Positions 1-12,300 of a stretch of 64,000 nucleotides of DNA are shown here, piece after piece. This DNA comes from Triops longicaudatus (Eukaryota; Arthropoda; Branchiopoda; Notostraca; Triopsidae), in assembly GCA_022885665.1 (NCBI GenBank), contig JAGQDJ010000099.1, positions 186,001-250,000 on the forward strand. The letters are read 5' to 3'. The stretch's first letter is position 1; each line of letters opens with the position of its first letter. Position numbers and translations under genes: made by a program. The notes beneath the pieces are model-generated. The model saw only the letters and a program-made list of their open reading frames with translations, was not told the DNA's origin and did no database searches.

Positions 1-2242
1 TCGGGGAATAAAAGTGCACGCAGTCAAGAATAAGTAATGAAGGAGCAAGTATTATATCTGCTGTTAGAAACACGCTACTTCTGGGGGAGCAGAGGTTATT
101 CCTATAATAAGATGCTAGCGCCCCCTCATTGCGTCCTAAGTGTTAGTTAGAGGGGGGATTTGCGTCCAGGCAGGGGGTGGTAGTGGGGAGGATTGCCTAG
201 CTTTTGCACTGAGCCTAAGGGTTACTGCTCTAAAAGAATAATCATGGCCGAAGGAGTGAGATGAAAGCCCGTAGTTAAGACAGATAGGGCTTTTTCTGGC
301 CGAGTCCAAAGAAACACTAGCATGCCAGTTAAGTAAAAGGCCATAGAGCCAAGAAGTTGATTGCCAAGGGGTTGTACGTGGGGGGAGGGGGAGGGGGAGG
401 GAGGAGAACGCCTATTACTTGCTTCATTTTCACCCCCCACCGCACTCATTTACCCTTGCCGTCATGATCATGCATCGTTTTGCCACCCTTCAACCTCCCC
501 TTAGTGCCCCTTGAAGATTCAACACCACGAGAATTAGAAGACAAATAATTAATTACAGACCGTTAAGCTTATTAGCGCCATTATAACCATGATTACTGTA
601 CTAGGGTGGCTACTTGTTACTAGAATCACAGGCACAACTCTTATTGAAATGTTCAGCAGTTTCCGAATTCATTTAGTAGTAATTCAAAGCACAAGCGAGA
701 AAAGGGACTTAATGTTTGAGTTTGCAGAAAGAAATAGTTCACGGCTTAGGATTTGGCTTGGTGAAATAGTTTTTGACTTGCAGGCCCGTTACTTTTACAA
801 ATTACCGTTGGGGTGGGCAAGGGAACTCTGGGGAAGTCAAGGATGGGGAAATCCAAGTCAAATTTGCAGGAGTTGCTGATCACGTGAAATTGGCGACAGC
901 AGAAAGGGAAACGTTCATGTCACATACGATTTGGTTTGTTAAGTGCTAGCCATTTATCCTCCTAGCGCTTGCCAACAGACTTACGTTCGCGAGCACAATG
1001 TGAACGCTCCTTTTTCCAAGTCCAAACTTATGTCAAGATCATGTGATAGTCAGCATAGTGTAGTCAATGAAATTTAGGCAGCAACGAATTTGCTGTTGAG
1101 AATCGTAGTTATCCTCTGCGATTTTGATCGTTTGCTACTTAGGAGTAAGCAAGGTTACCCTTCAAGTGCTATCTAACGCATTTGTGGATAAGGGTAGGTC
1201 TCGGCACTGGTTTTACCGACTTCGCCATACTCTATTGAAATATCGCTGCGCTAGTCAATCTTTTCCAAACGTGTACACAATGAACCAAGACACGAGTTCG
1301 AAGTGAAGCAGGACATAGGTGATTCTTTATTGCTGTACAATTTACAGAATTTTTGTTTGGTTTCATTTATAGCGAATTTTGTGCAGGCAGTCATATCAAC
1401 AGGCAACAATGAAAAATGTAAAAACAAAATTCAACACGCAACACTTCTTGTGTTTTCCTTCATTTTCACCAGAACGAAATGGTGGTGGTGAAGGATTCTT
1501 GGAAAACGCAAATTCTTGTCGTTGCTTCCCCCCTTAGTGTCTACGGCAAACTTGCAAAGTAGCCCAGGGAGTAGATGTGTATATATTTGTATGTGGTTTT
1601 GGCTAATGTCCCAATGGCCTTGTTGAACAAAACTAGTTCTATAGGAACACAAACTGAGAGCGATGCCTGCAACGGCACACGTAACGGAACTTCTTGGTCA
1701 AAATCCCAAATCGAACGCCAATGCTTCCCTTCACGGCAACTTGACAGTGCACTTTAACCGTAGCAATCAGGAAATCATGGTCGCGGATTTGGTATCCATA
1801 AGTTAGGAACTAAAAAGGAGAGACTTGACTGAACTCAAATAGAGGAACCGAACAGTAACCCAAAACAAAACTGAAACAGGGTTTTTTCTTGGCCATTTGC
1901 GTGAAACGCTGGAGAGAATTACCCACTATTATTGTCCACTTCTCTATTGGTTTTTCCTTTCTTATCGTGCTGTATAAAACACGAAATTGTCCAGGAACGG
2001 GCAAGAAGCGGTAGGCATAGCCTCCGAACACATCTGTACACAATTCTACCATCACAGAGAACGACGTGCACTCTTACTTTCACGTAAAAATGTACCCACA
2101 CTGTGCGATCTGAACACACATACACAATCACTGCCGAAGTAACCCGAAGTCGGAGAGCTAAAAGGGATTTGAAAGGAAATGGGAGCAAACTCCAGGTTTC
2201 TGGTGGGACGACGATCACCGGAGATTGAAATGCGCCCGCCAT
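1..2242. other. Non-coding DNA 3' of the ara/caup-like gene
   Basis: No gene is recognised here on either strand. Open frames are at most about 107 codons and none resembles a known family. A G-run tract at 380-401 (GGGGGG, GGGG, GGGGG and GGG runs separated by single A) fits a G-quadruplex pattern on the plus strand. A TTTATT at 1326-1331 reads AATAAA on the minus strand. It could be a distal polyadenylation signal for the ara-like gene, but it lies about 0.9 kb past the stop, so this is only a possibility. If the ara-like gene has a further 3' exon it would lie here; I could not identify one. Confidence 0.5.
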
Positions 2243-5200
2243 TCACCCTCCTGGTTTCATGTCACTTTCATGTCGTTCTTTCACTTCGGAGGCCACTACT
2301 AAAGGTCCCGTTGTTGACCCCCAGCTAGGCCGGGCTGCGGTGGACACCTTGGCGGCCAAAAGGGCCAAAGAGTCGGCCATACTTTGACTCGAGTTTGTGT
2401 TGACAATACTGGCGTTTAAATGAGGGTACAGGTCGTGTGCCGGGAATCGGTAATTGCCCAATAACCTGGAATCCAGACCAGTGAAACGGAAGTAAGGACG
2501 CGGGTATGGAGCCGTGTCAATGGGCAAGCGAGATAAAGGGTTATACATTTTCCCCGGTGCTGAGGCTGCTGCTGCGGCCGCGGCCGCTGCCGCGCCTTCG
2601 ACCGCGGTAACGGGTAGTCCATTGGCCATTAAAAAGGACCGAGTATTGTTCAGCAAACCAGCGTTGGACTGTTGCTGGTGGTGTGGATGGTGGACGAGGA
2701 AATTGTCCGTGTTGAGGGCTGTGGATGGGTCATTATTATTGTTGTTGTTCTGGGACCGACTTCCACTGGCCATATCAGCTAAGGACCAGATACGGGGCTT
2801 GACCAGAGGAATTTCCGTCACGCCAACGTGCCCATCGTTAGAAGACGTGACACTGTCAGTGCGCAGCGAGGAACTAGGCGACGTGGGAGCTTGTAATCGA
2901 GGTCGCCAACCATCGGGCTCCGGACCACGGTACAAGGATTTGACCTCTGACCTCGCTCCTGATGATGCAGCCAGGTTGGTAGGCGGGGGCGAAGGGCAAG
3001 AGTCCGAGTCGAGGAGTTCAAGTTCCTCGTCGTCGTCGCCCTCGCCGTCTCCGGGCGCCGGGGACTTCCGATCCAAACGAGACGCGTCTCCATGTAAAAG
3101 TCGTTCTGTTCCCAAAAACGGAAGAGACACATTCTAATGTTAGAAACATGACACCTAAAACGTTTGCAACACAGGGTGGTGGTGAAGGGGTTGGCTGATA
3201 CATGTGAATTAGGAAGACGGGTGTTTTACTTTGCTGTCCATTCTGATCACTTCTGGAAAAGCACCAGGTCTGGTGACACTGGTAGGTTTTAAATACGGCG
3301 TACTTTATGAATGCGGTACACTACACCTGCCTTAATGCACTACCTCACTAACAAAGGTCGTTAAGGATAGCAGCGTGGTTTGATATTTCTCATCCTCCGT
3401 TACAGAAAGTCTCAGATCCTATCACGCACGCAGGCATCGGGACCTGAACAATGGTTGGAATGTCAACTGTTTCCATTGCGGAAACAGACAGATACTATCA
3501 CTACTCTTTGCCATGGACTCTAAAATTACGCTATAGTGTTGGCAGCCGGTAAAGTCGCGTAAGGCCACCGTAGGTCTCGATTAATTAGCAGATCGCGACA
3601 TTTGTTGACAGCAACAAATGTCGCGATCTGCTAATTAATAATAAAGCGAACGAACTAAAAGCTGCGCAGGTGCTGGAAGGGAAATGGGCTAATAAGCTCA
3701 GGCAGCTGCATTTCGCAGCATTTTCCTTCAGCGGCCAAAAAAAGAGAAAAAAATGTGATCTGTTCGCTTGCGTATTTAATGAAAATCACTGGAACATATG
3801 ACCAGCAAGAACTCCCGTGACGCCGAAAGAAGGTTGCAGGACTCGTGTTAGAATATGGAAGTTGTAAAACTGCTTTTGACATCTTGGTATCCGCACACAA
3901 ATCAAGGCCAAACCAGATCCATTCGTGTTGCTATTTGTTTAATCAACTTTTGTTGACCGCAGTGAATGGACAACGATCCGTAATTCTGATTCACCAACAA
4001 TGCCCGTTAGGTTAGTATCTAGACGAGCTCATACTAAGCTACTTTCATAATACCAGGATTTGGTCGAGTTAAAAAAAGGAAATGTTTAGGAGCTAAGAGG
4101 AGCACAGGTGCGGAAAACAGCTTAATTAAGACCTCAATGGCCAATTTGCATATTGCGGAGAGAAAGAAAAAATGGCTGGCGGTAGAAAAAAGTGGATATA
4201 CAGATATTTCTATAAAGTCTAACCAAGACCATGAACAAGACTTGGAAAAGGTTTTGTTTCTAGCTGACAACCCCCTTACACATGCCAATCGCCCACACTC
4301 TGTCTGACTCTTCTGACGTATGACGCGTTCTGGGTTCTCACCTGATCGTTCTTCCGAGCTATTCTCGTGCTGTCCTGCCATATCTTTGCTGGAAATCAGG
4401 TCTTCGTCATCGCCGGTGTCATCCTCTTCTTGTCGGTTCTTGGGTTCCCAGGTCATTTTGTTCTCCTTCTTCAAACGACGCCGGGCGTTGGCAAACCAAG
4501 TTGACACTTGCGTCAGGGTCATCTTGGTGATGATGGCCAACATGATTTTTTCGCCTTTGGTCGGATACGGGTTCTTCTTATGCTCGGACAGCCAAGCCTT
4601 GAGTGTGGCCGTCGTTTCGCGCGTGGCATTTTTGCGCCGCGCACCATTGATGTCCATGCCGTACCTAAATACCAAACATCCCAAAATTCATTCCATGATC
4701 TTCTTTTACTTCTTCAATAACCAAAATCTTAACCAACTTTATGGCCTCAAGTAACTTAAAACAAATTTTGAACTCACATTTCTTAACATTCCTAGCTACT
4801 GTAACAATCTGTTACCGTTGTTTTTCGTAAGAAATAGGGAAGAGTCTAAAAATCTTAACCAATTACAATAATTTTAAAATGTGTACTCAAACTGCCTAGT
4901 AGCTTTGCGAAAGGGAAGGAATGCTAGGGGAGACGGGAGTGAAACGTAAGACATGCCCCTAAAGGGTTCAAGTCATAAATGAGAGGAAATGAGCTGCTCC
5001 CCATCAGGGCGCCTAACGTGGTATCATTTTTGTGCGTCATCATCTCGTAGTTTTACCAAAAAATTAAGGAGTGAAGCCTAGAGCATGCATTTGTTGTTTA
5101 TCCGTTTTCAACGTCAAAACTCGTTAAAAGCTCATAAGAGGAGAAGGAGGTGTGGGGTGGGCAAGGGGACTTGCACGAAATGAAACGATGAAAGCAGGCA

Positions 5201-7264
5201 ACGGACTAGAAAACGAAGAATGTATAACGAGAGCAATTGTGTTGAGGAAAATCCCACTGCTCTTCTGCTATTTCAGCGCTTTTTTCCCTTTTCTTGCTTT
5301 CTAGCTTAGCTTTTCGTTTCCCAGAATGGTCTTTAAGAGGAGGAATACAAGAGAAAAGACAAGCTGAAACAAGTTGGTCGTCTTACCCGTTAAATGGATA
5401 GCCTGCCGCGGCGGCGGCTGCCAGCGCGCCATCGTAGGGATAATACATGGAAGCAGGATAGGGCCATGAGGGAGTCATTTCCTTCAAATCAATACCCTAG
5501 AAAAGACGAAATTATTGGCATTTGAGTTTAGCATTCAAGAAATATACACCTCAGAGTGCACTGAGCGACACGGGTGAGGTTACGAAATGAAAGAAAAAAG
5601 AATCACGCGAGTTCTGAATAACCTGAGCGGAATTACAACGCCACATGTTCCTATTTCAGGGTTTCGCGTTCTGAAGATTAAAACAGGTGTCTGTAAGGAA
5701 ACGAACCTGAGACATACTTGCGTGCTATACTCCCAAGAGCGCGTGTTCAAATAGGGGTTCAAAGTACACCACTCGGTGCAACAAACAGTCTGTAGACGTG
5801 TTGTTATTCGGTAACGGGAGTCGATCACCTTGGTTATATACGAATATCTTATACAGAAGAAGGAAAAGAAAAAAAGATGGCTCCCAACAAATGTTTCTTG
5901 GTAATGTTATATCCTTTGTTCTGCGTTGTTGTTCACAAGATAATGACAGCTGAATTCGTGCCTATGTGTAGTCTTCCCAGGTCTTCTCTATGATAAGATA
6001 GGAGAGCGAACAACAGGAATGAATCTTGTCGGCATTTTTGGTGGACGCAAGACACCACACAAGACCTTTCTTTATGACGCAGAAGCTTCCATTAGGGACT
6101 TTTTATCTATCAGGCACCTTGTGCATAGCAGGAGGTCTCGGCCTAACTGATAGTTGTGCGGGGGGAGGAAAGTTGATTAACTACGTGATGAGACAACATG
6201 ACTAAACTTCCAGGCCGCAAGACTCCTCCTCGGCTAATTCAGAATTAACCTTAAAAGTGTGTACAGTAAGCCTTTCGGTACCCATAAAACGGTTTGGGGT
6301 GACTGAAATGGGCCTGGAAAGAGAAAATCCACCAGGATCCCTAGAGACAAGAGGAAAGAGAAGGTCGAGTCGTGTTACCTGTGCGCCGTAGTAGGCTTGT
6401 TCGCCTGTTAAAGCAGCCGGTAAAAACGCCGCATCGGCGTTCGGAGTGGCTGTGGCTGCTGCCGCATAGGCTCCGTAAAAGCCCATCGCGGGGCCCAGTC
6501 CTGCAACGCCGACGCTTCCGACGCTTGCCAGTCCTGCAGCCGCGGCTGCGGCTCGGTTAAGCCCGCAAAACAACGTCGACGCCGGCGATGATGTTTCCAA
6601 CTGACAAGAACAGACCAACTGACCTGTCAAAGGGTCCGCCACTAACGGCCGACCGCCTTCGCAACAAGAACCGGGCGCAGCCGAGGACGAAGGTACCACG
6701 ATGGGTGTGGAGGATGCCGAGGACACGGTTGTTGGACTACGTAGTGACGCGGGCGGGTTGAGTAACTGCAACAATGGACCATACTTGTTAGGATCTTCTG
6801 CACAATTGCCAACCGTAGTAAAATCTTATCAGAGGCCTTGCAATTAGGAACAAATTGGGGAAAAAAAGCACAGAGCGCTCAACACAGCAATAAGGAATTT
6901 CAGAAACGGTTGGGTAAAACTTGACGATACTAAACGCTTAATGCGTGAATAATTAAAGTAAAGACCCTAGTTAATTTGCGCAAGCAAATAATTAAGTAGA
7001 CCATAGTCGAATATTTTCATGGAATGAAAACTATAAGGCGAACAGTTTTGACGTTATTGACCGTGACGTATTAACAATGATTTTCGGAAAAAAGGGTACA
7101 TGAGTGAATGCAGATCTCGAGAGTTTAGTCATGTGTTGATATTTGCGCTCAACGAGTGCACGGGGAGGACAAAACTAACATGTGTGATTTTCGCGCATTT
7201 TTTTGTGTCTTACCTGACTGGTAACGACTGGCATGGTGGTGGAACTTGGAACAAACTGGGCCAT
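2243..7264 (-). CDS. ara/caup-like: Iroquois homeobox protein, araucan/caupolican type
   Basis: This is a TALE-class homeodomain transcription factor of the Iroquois family, expected to act in the nucleus in patterning. The coding exons, 5' to 3' on the minus strand, are 7264-7214, 6765-6379, 5496-5387, 4664-4342 and 3105-2243. Their phases join cleanly to 577 aa. The homeodomain spans about residues 191-253 and has the P-Y-P three-residue-loop signature (KKNPYPTKGEK) and the helix-3 motif WFANARRRLKKENKMTW. The flank YGMDINGARRKNATRETT is of ara/caup type. The N-terminus carries a Cys motif (CCEGGRPL...VCSCQ, about 51-71). Acidic stretches follow the homeodomain, an Iroquois KPRIWSLAD motif lies at about 393-401, and there is a poly-Ala run and an Asn run. 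The start at 7264 was chosen because its exon ends TSQ|LL, matching the mirror-like paralogue. The N-terminus is otherwise divergent. The TGA stop at 2245-2243 overlaps a donor-like GG|GTGAAT, so a further 3' exon is possible. The family assignment is certain; the ara/caup versus mirror label is inferred from the homeodomain flank. Confidence 0.93.
3580..3639. repeat. Perfect 28-bp inverted repeat with 4-nt loop
   Basis: The arms at 3580-3607 and 3612-3639 are exact reverse complements over 28 bp and are separated by ACAG. Pairing breaks at both the outer ends (G3579/A3640) and the loop. The outer part of each arm is AT-rich and contains TAATTAG, a homeodomain core site, and the inner part contains TCGCGA. 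The element lies in the last intron of the ara-like gene (between exons 4342 and 3105), so it would be transcribed as a hairpin within the pre-mRNA. Confidence 0.95.
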
Positions 7265-7490
7265 TGTTGAGCACCCAAAACAATGCTTTTCAGGCCAAGC
7301 TCGTGTGTTTTTCTTTTGGCCGTTCGGGGAATTTGGGTAGTATATGGTTGTATCGTACGTGTGTTTCCTCTGGAGAGGAAAAAAAGCCGTTAATTGACCG
7401 AGGGTAGTATTGACCACACGTTCCGCTGGCTCAATTAAGTTTTAATCATGTCCACGTCACTTGGTTTTATTGTTTTCTTTTTCTCTTCCC

Positions 7491-7498
7491 TTTTTATA
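7491..7498 (-). promoter_or_regulatory. Candidate TATA box of the ara/caup-like gene
   Basis: The minus strand reads TATAAAAAG here, about 230 bp upstream of the chosen ATG (7264). If used, initiation would fall near 7465 and give a 5' UTR of about 200 nt. This rests on the motif and position alone, and AT-rich pyrimidine runs nearby make chance matches likely. Confidence 0.25.
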
Positions 7499-8873
7499 AG
7501 GTTGTTCACTCTTTTTTGTACTTCTTGCGAGCACGTCAAATTCCTTCTTTTAATATCTTTTTCTTTTTTATTTCGCTCCGTCGAAGCTGTTTTCGGTTTG
7601 CGACTCACGTGATGCTCGTTTTCTCTCTCTTCCTATGTGTCTTTCTCGTCTCTTCTCTTACATCAACCGTGGTGGGCTAATGGCTTTGCAGCTGCTAATC
7701 TGCCAGGATAATGACAACTGGTTGTCGACATGCTTAACAGGATACGGTCCAAGTGGGGAAAAGAAATTGTCTCTTTGTTGCTAACTGCGAGAACCGGTTA
7801 TCATTCTAACAAACTAGTTCGGGATTTTCTCATTTACTGTCCCCACAGTGTCCGAAACGTCCTCCTTCTTTCTTCTCTTTGCTTGTGTTTTGGTTGATAC
7901 AAGTCCACAAGGCTTACGCATGCGACACTTTGCCTAAATTAGTATGCTGGCTATAAATGGTATTGCGTAGTAATTCTGGAATTTGCGGAGGGTGGACTTA
8001 TTTAAGTTGCTGTTTGTCTTGTTAACTGTCGCACCGCTACTAGGTATCGTTGATTTTTCTTTCTTTTTTTTTGCAATTCTGGCTGCGCATTAAACCGTTG
8101 TATTCTCACCGCCTCAGCACATAAATTCCTTTCCACTCGCCATTCCGGCGTAAGGCGCACTCTTTTTTTCTGCAACACTGACAGTTTTTCCTCCTTCAAG
8201 GGAATTTCAAAGTAGCTCACAATATTTTGCTTGAAAACAATTCTGGAATCAAGTTTCCTATAATTTGTAAGTTCACCAGTTCTCCCAAGGCTCCAAGCGA
8301 TAAAAAAACCAGTTCACTTTTTTCCGTTCGGCACTAAAAACTGTGCATAAATTTGAACTAGTTAGAGAATAGGCACTAGCAGAGAGGTTTTGTAGATGCA
8401 ATCGGGTTCTCGGGGACACGACAACACCAATCTCTCCAGGAGTTCGTAAATTTTGGGGCGTGCAGCAGCGAGCACCGTGGGCACCTCAAGGTCCTCCACA
8501 CCGTGTTGTATGTGCGGTCAGCGATGTAGTATACGTGTATGTAAGTGTGTGTCTTGTCCGTGTCCTCCGGGTAATATGCTAAAGAGTTGTCGGTCGGATC
8601 CGTGACAGTTCCGCCGATGACTGAGTGGTTTGGGGCTGTGGCACTGCTAAGGCTTCGCCTTCTTCACCCGCCATCACGCTTGCTACACTACACAGGCCAC
8701 AAACAAGGCACGGAACATGGCCATGTTGTCTGTTTAGGCCCAACCTTTTCGGGTTCCCCTAGTTTGCCACCGTTGCCCGGGATGAGGAGATGAGAGGGCA
8801 AGACAGCAACGACAATGCCAAGGCAAAAGCCACCCCACCGACACCACCAAGGCATAAGGAATGGAGGAAGGCA

Positions 8874-9380
8874 GGGTGGGGGAGAGGATGGGGGAGGGTG
8901 GGGTGGGGAAAGTTGTCTAATGTGAGAGAAAGACTTGCACTCGGTAAAACTGTTCTCTCGCTCTCGCCTCCCGACGTTCGTATCTCCCGCAGGCGAACAC
9001 TAGTTTGGCGATGCCCTGGGTGTCTGCCTCCCGGGCTTGCTTTTCCGCTTTTTGTGCCTTTAGGGATGAGAAGATGGTGATAGGTTACAAGATAATGTAT
9101 AGCTCCGCCTCCGGGCTTGTGAAGTTACCTGTCCCGCCAATGAGGAAAGCTGGTTGTGGATGATAGACCGCTTATGGTACAGCTGTTTCGGGCCGTGTCG
9201 GGCCATGTTGACACGAGACCCGACACGGCCTGCTTGCCAAAGGGGATGAAACCCTGCCGAGACAACCCCCATTCCCCCACACCCACCTTTTTAGTAGCGT
9301 CGAACTTTCCCCCTGGGTGATTCTTTAAGCCCGTCGCCTTGAGGAAAAGTGGGTGGGTGGGGGTGAGGGTGGGTACGGGG
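8874..9380 (+). repeat. G-run clusters with G-quadruplex potential
   Basis: Two tracts fit the pattern of four or more runs of at least three G with short spacers on the plus strand. They are 8874-8908 (seven runs, spacers of 1-7 nt) and 9351-9380 (GGGTGGGTGG followed by further GGG runs). They lie 1.6-2.1 kb upstream of the ara-like start, inside the GC-richest part of the intergenic region. Whether they fold or regulate is unknown. Confidence 0.5.
9191..9230. repeat. 12-bp GC-rich inverted repeat
   Basis: GGCCGTGTCGGG at 9191-9202 is matched exactly by its reverse complement at 9219-9230, with a 16-nt spacer that itself contains a short GTTGACAC segment. The structure sits in the GC-rich patch upstream of the ara-like gene. 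It could be a hairpin or a dimeric binding site. Confidence 0.8.
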
Positions 9381-12300
9381 TGCCTGGAGCGAAATAGAGA
9401 CAAGCGCGAGGAAGCAGAAAAAAAGTGCAAGAATGAAAATCGCTTGTCAAGTTGTGTAGAGTGCGCGAAGGGGGTGACGCGCGGGTTAGCCGAGTTTTAC
9501 ATGGGCAGGGAAGATAGAAACAGAAGCCGGTGGGCGACGCGCTACGGGGACTAAGCAAGCCCGAGCGAGGCAAGCCCAAGCGCGAGTTAGAGGCAGAATG
9601 AGGAAATCAACTGCGGGGACAGTGTGACAAAATTTGAAAAGTGGCTTGCTGATGGCAGCAGCGCCGAAGAACAGTCAATTTCAGCCCACAGCGAAAGCGA
9701 AGCAGAAACCTAAAACGCATCCCCCCATCCCAACAGAATCAAATACCCGAACGACACAGCTATGCCAACGCCTTAGAAGACAGTCGACCATCGTAGCAAA
9801 CACATCGACGTTATTAACAGGGGATATAGAATGTCACGGTTACGAAAAAGCTTGCCCGTTCTTTGATTTCATTATTGCCTGTGTGACGTGATACTCGAGT
9901 CAGGGGATATTGCTTGAATTTACGAACGTGTATACATCGCGCTGTACTGAATAAGAGACATTTTATGCAATGTTTTGCAAGGCAGTATTACTTACGACAA
10001 CTTTGAGTAATAAATTCCTTCCAGAGTTATAAACTCCAGGTAAAAAGTTGCGACAGTGACACCATTTCACTTCAGCTGTACGACAGGTGGGAGGCGTGTC
10101 TTCGGAAATCTAATCTCTCCGTGAACCTGTAACAAAAGATATTTGATTCATGACAAAAGCCATCAAAGCCAAGAAGATAGTTGCAAATGTTGTGTTCTGA
10201 TTCGCTTACACAAAAAGACTTGGCAAATGTCAAAGGGCTATTTGACGGCGTTTTCATTTTGACAGGTTATTAATCCCGGCTAGGAAAGATAGTTATGCCA
10301 TTCAATTTGGCTTGATAATAACACCCACATTATTCGTTTAACTTGATTGATTTGACGTAACTTGACTAACCAGATGACAAGCAACTCCATTGTGTTTCAA
10401 ATTATTGCCACATATATTGTCCGTTTCTGTTGTGTCGTGGGAACTTGACAACTGGAACCATCGGTGTTTCCCGGGTAAGAAGCGGAAAATTCTATGAAGA
10501 ACATTTTATAGTTCCGAGAAAGTGTATCGTACATATGAATGTATTTCTTAGCGCCCTTAGGCGCTTGTTGCACCTCTAGGCGCACAGATTTTTTTTTGCA
10601 TTTAGGCTTCAACAGACTCCCCATTCGGTGGTAATTGAAAATCGATGCACAAATCCTCACAGGAACGACGAATGTTAGGCTTGTACTGTGCATAAAACCT
10701 CCCCATTCACTTTACCCTCCAGCTGGAATCCATTAAGCAGGGTGGTGAAAAACTTTTCTACGAAGTGTCAGAGATTTCATTTCATCGCACTTACGACGGC
10801 ATACAGAGATTTTAAAGTGATACAATAAATTCTAATAAGGTTTAAATTACCAATAGTTTAAAAAGTACGACAATTGTAAACTCAACAATGTCTTACGTCA
10901 GGGCTCGTTGTGTTAAGAAATATATTTTATGTTTCAAAGTTTCGTCAATCTTGTCGCCGTCAAGTTTTTCTTGGTGTTGGGCGAGAAGTTATTAAAGGGC
11001 CGCTGGCTTAATGGGCTCATAAAGGACACCTGACTTCACCAAATTTTCTTGAACACGATTGCGGCTACGATTTGCATAGATGAAACAGGCGAGAAAACAA
11101 TGGGTGAGACAGGTCTGGACTGATGCATGCCTCCAAAGGAATACAAAAACTTGGCTGACAGCGTCTGTGGGACGGCGTACATGCATAAGAACATGTAAAT
11201 TATCTACGAAAAGAGAAACTTTTTGAGATAAATACCCCTCAGTAATGAATTTGCCCCTCTCCGTAAAAAGTTTTTAACATCGTTCACCTAGCAAAACTTT
11301 AACAGTACAATACCCTACAATGCTCAGCATTCCCATCGTTGCTATACGGTTCCGCGGTATGTTATACTGCGGTAGTGGCACTCGGTGCTCAATTATGCAT
11401 GCACTTTATGTCGCCGTGCACGCCAAACACCACTCAGCATGCTCGTAACGAGACTTTTTCGACAAAACTTTTCCCCCAACCAAACCAACCAGAAACTCTT
11501 TAACAACGTTCAGGTAAGATCTTCACAGTGCAAAGCAAACCACCATAAGTTGCTTTCCCTCCTGTTTATATCAAATTTAAGGCAAACTGGTTTCCATAAC
11601 GAATATTCAGCCACTATTCACTGTTGCGAAACCCACTAAATTAGACCCATGTTCCAGTTATTTGGCTAGAAGAGTCGAAAAGTTACGCACTCCTGTAGCA
11701 GCACAACTTGTTTACACGAAGATTCCCATTAAAAGATAACTTTGCCTCCTTCTCCGTAAAAAAAAAAAGAAAAAAAAACGTGTGTATTTATGCCAGCAAC
11801 GAGGATTTGATACTCCAGAACTTGCAATTCCACAAGTCGTAAAGTAAAAATCTTGGCGCAGGGTGCGAGTTCATTTATTTTCAATGAAGGATGCATTCCG
11901 CCATGTTCGACAAGCTTCAAAAGCGATCAACGAGTTTGTGACTTTTTTTTCCTCCCCCCCCCCTTCTCCCCCGTAAAATGTTTTCCTAGGGGAGAAGAGG
12001 AAACTTAAAAAGCCTGGAAGAACTTGAAAGTTTTTCTGAAAGACGATCTTGGTAGTTTTTTTCCTTCCCGGCGAACAACAAAAGCGAAAGAACATGCAAA
12101 TGCTTTTAACGCGACACTGGGGATGGTGACAATGGCCGCTCATTAAAAACGGTGCCTGATTAATCGCTGTGATGAAGCGAAGACAAGACACGAGAGTTGT
12201 CCTGTTGGATGGGATGTAAGTGGGTGTGTCTTTATTGGCAACGTGGAAATTGAAGCTTTCGGAAACATGGCTGTAACAATGAACTTGAATGAAAGGAGTG

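Noticed and set aside
2514..3137. 207-codon plus-strand open frame
   Set aside because: It lies antisense to the last ara-like exon. Its Ala and Ser runs are reverse readings of repetitive codons of the real gene.
4320..4754. 144-codon plus-strand open frame
   Set aside because: It is antisense to the ara-like homeodomain exon and its splice site; no family resemblance.
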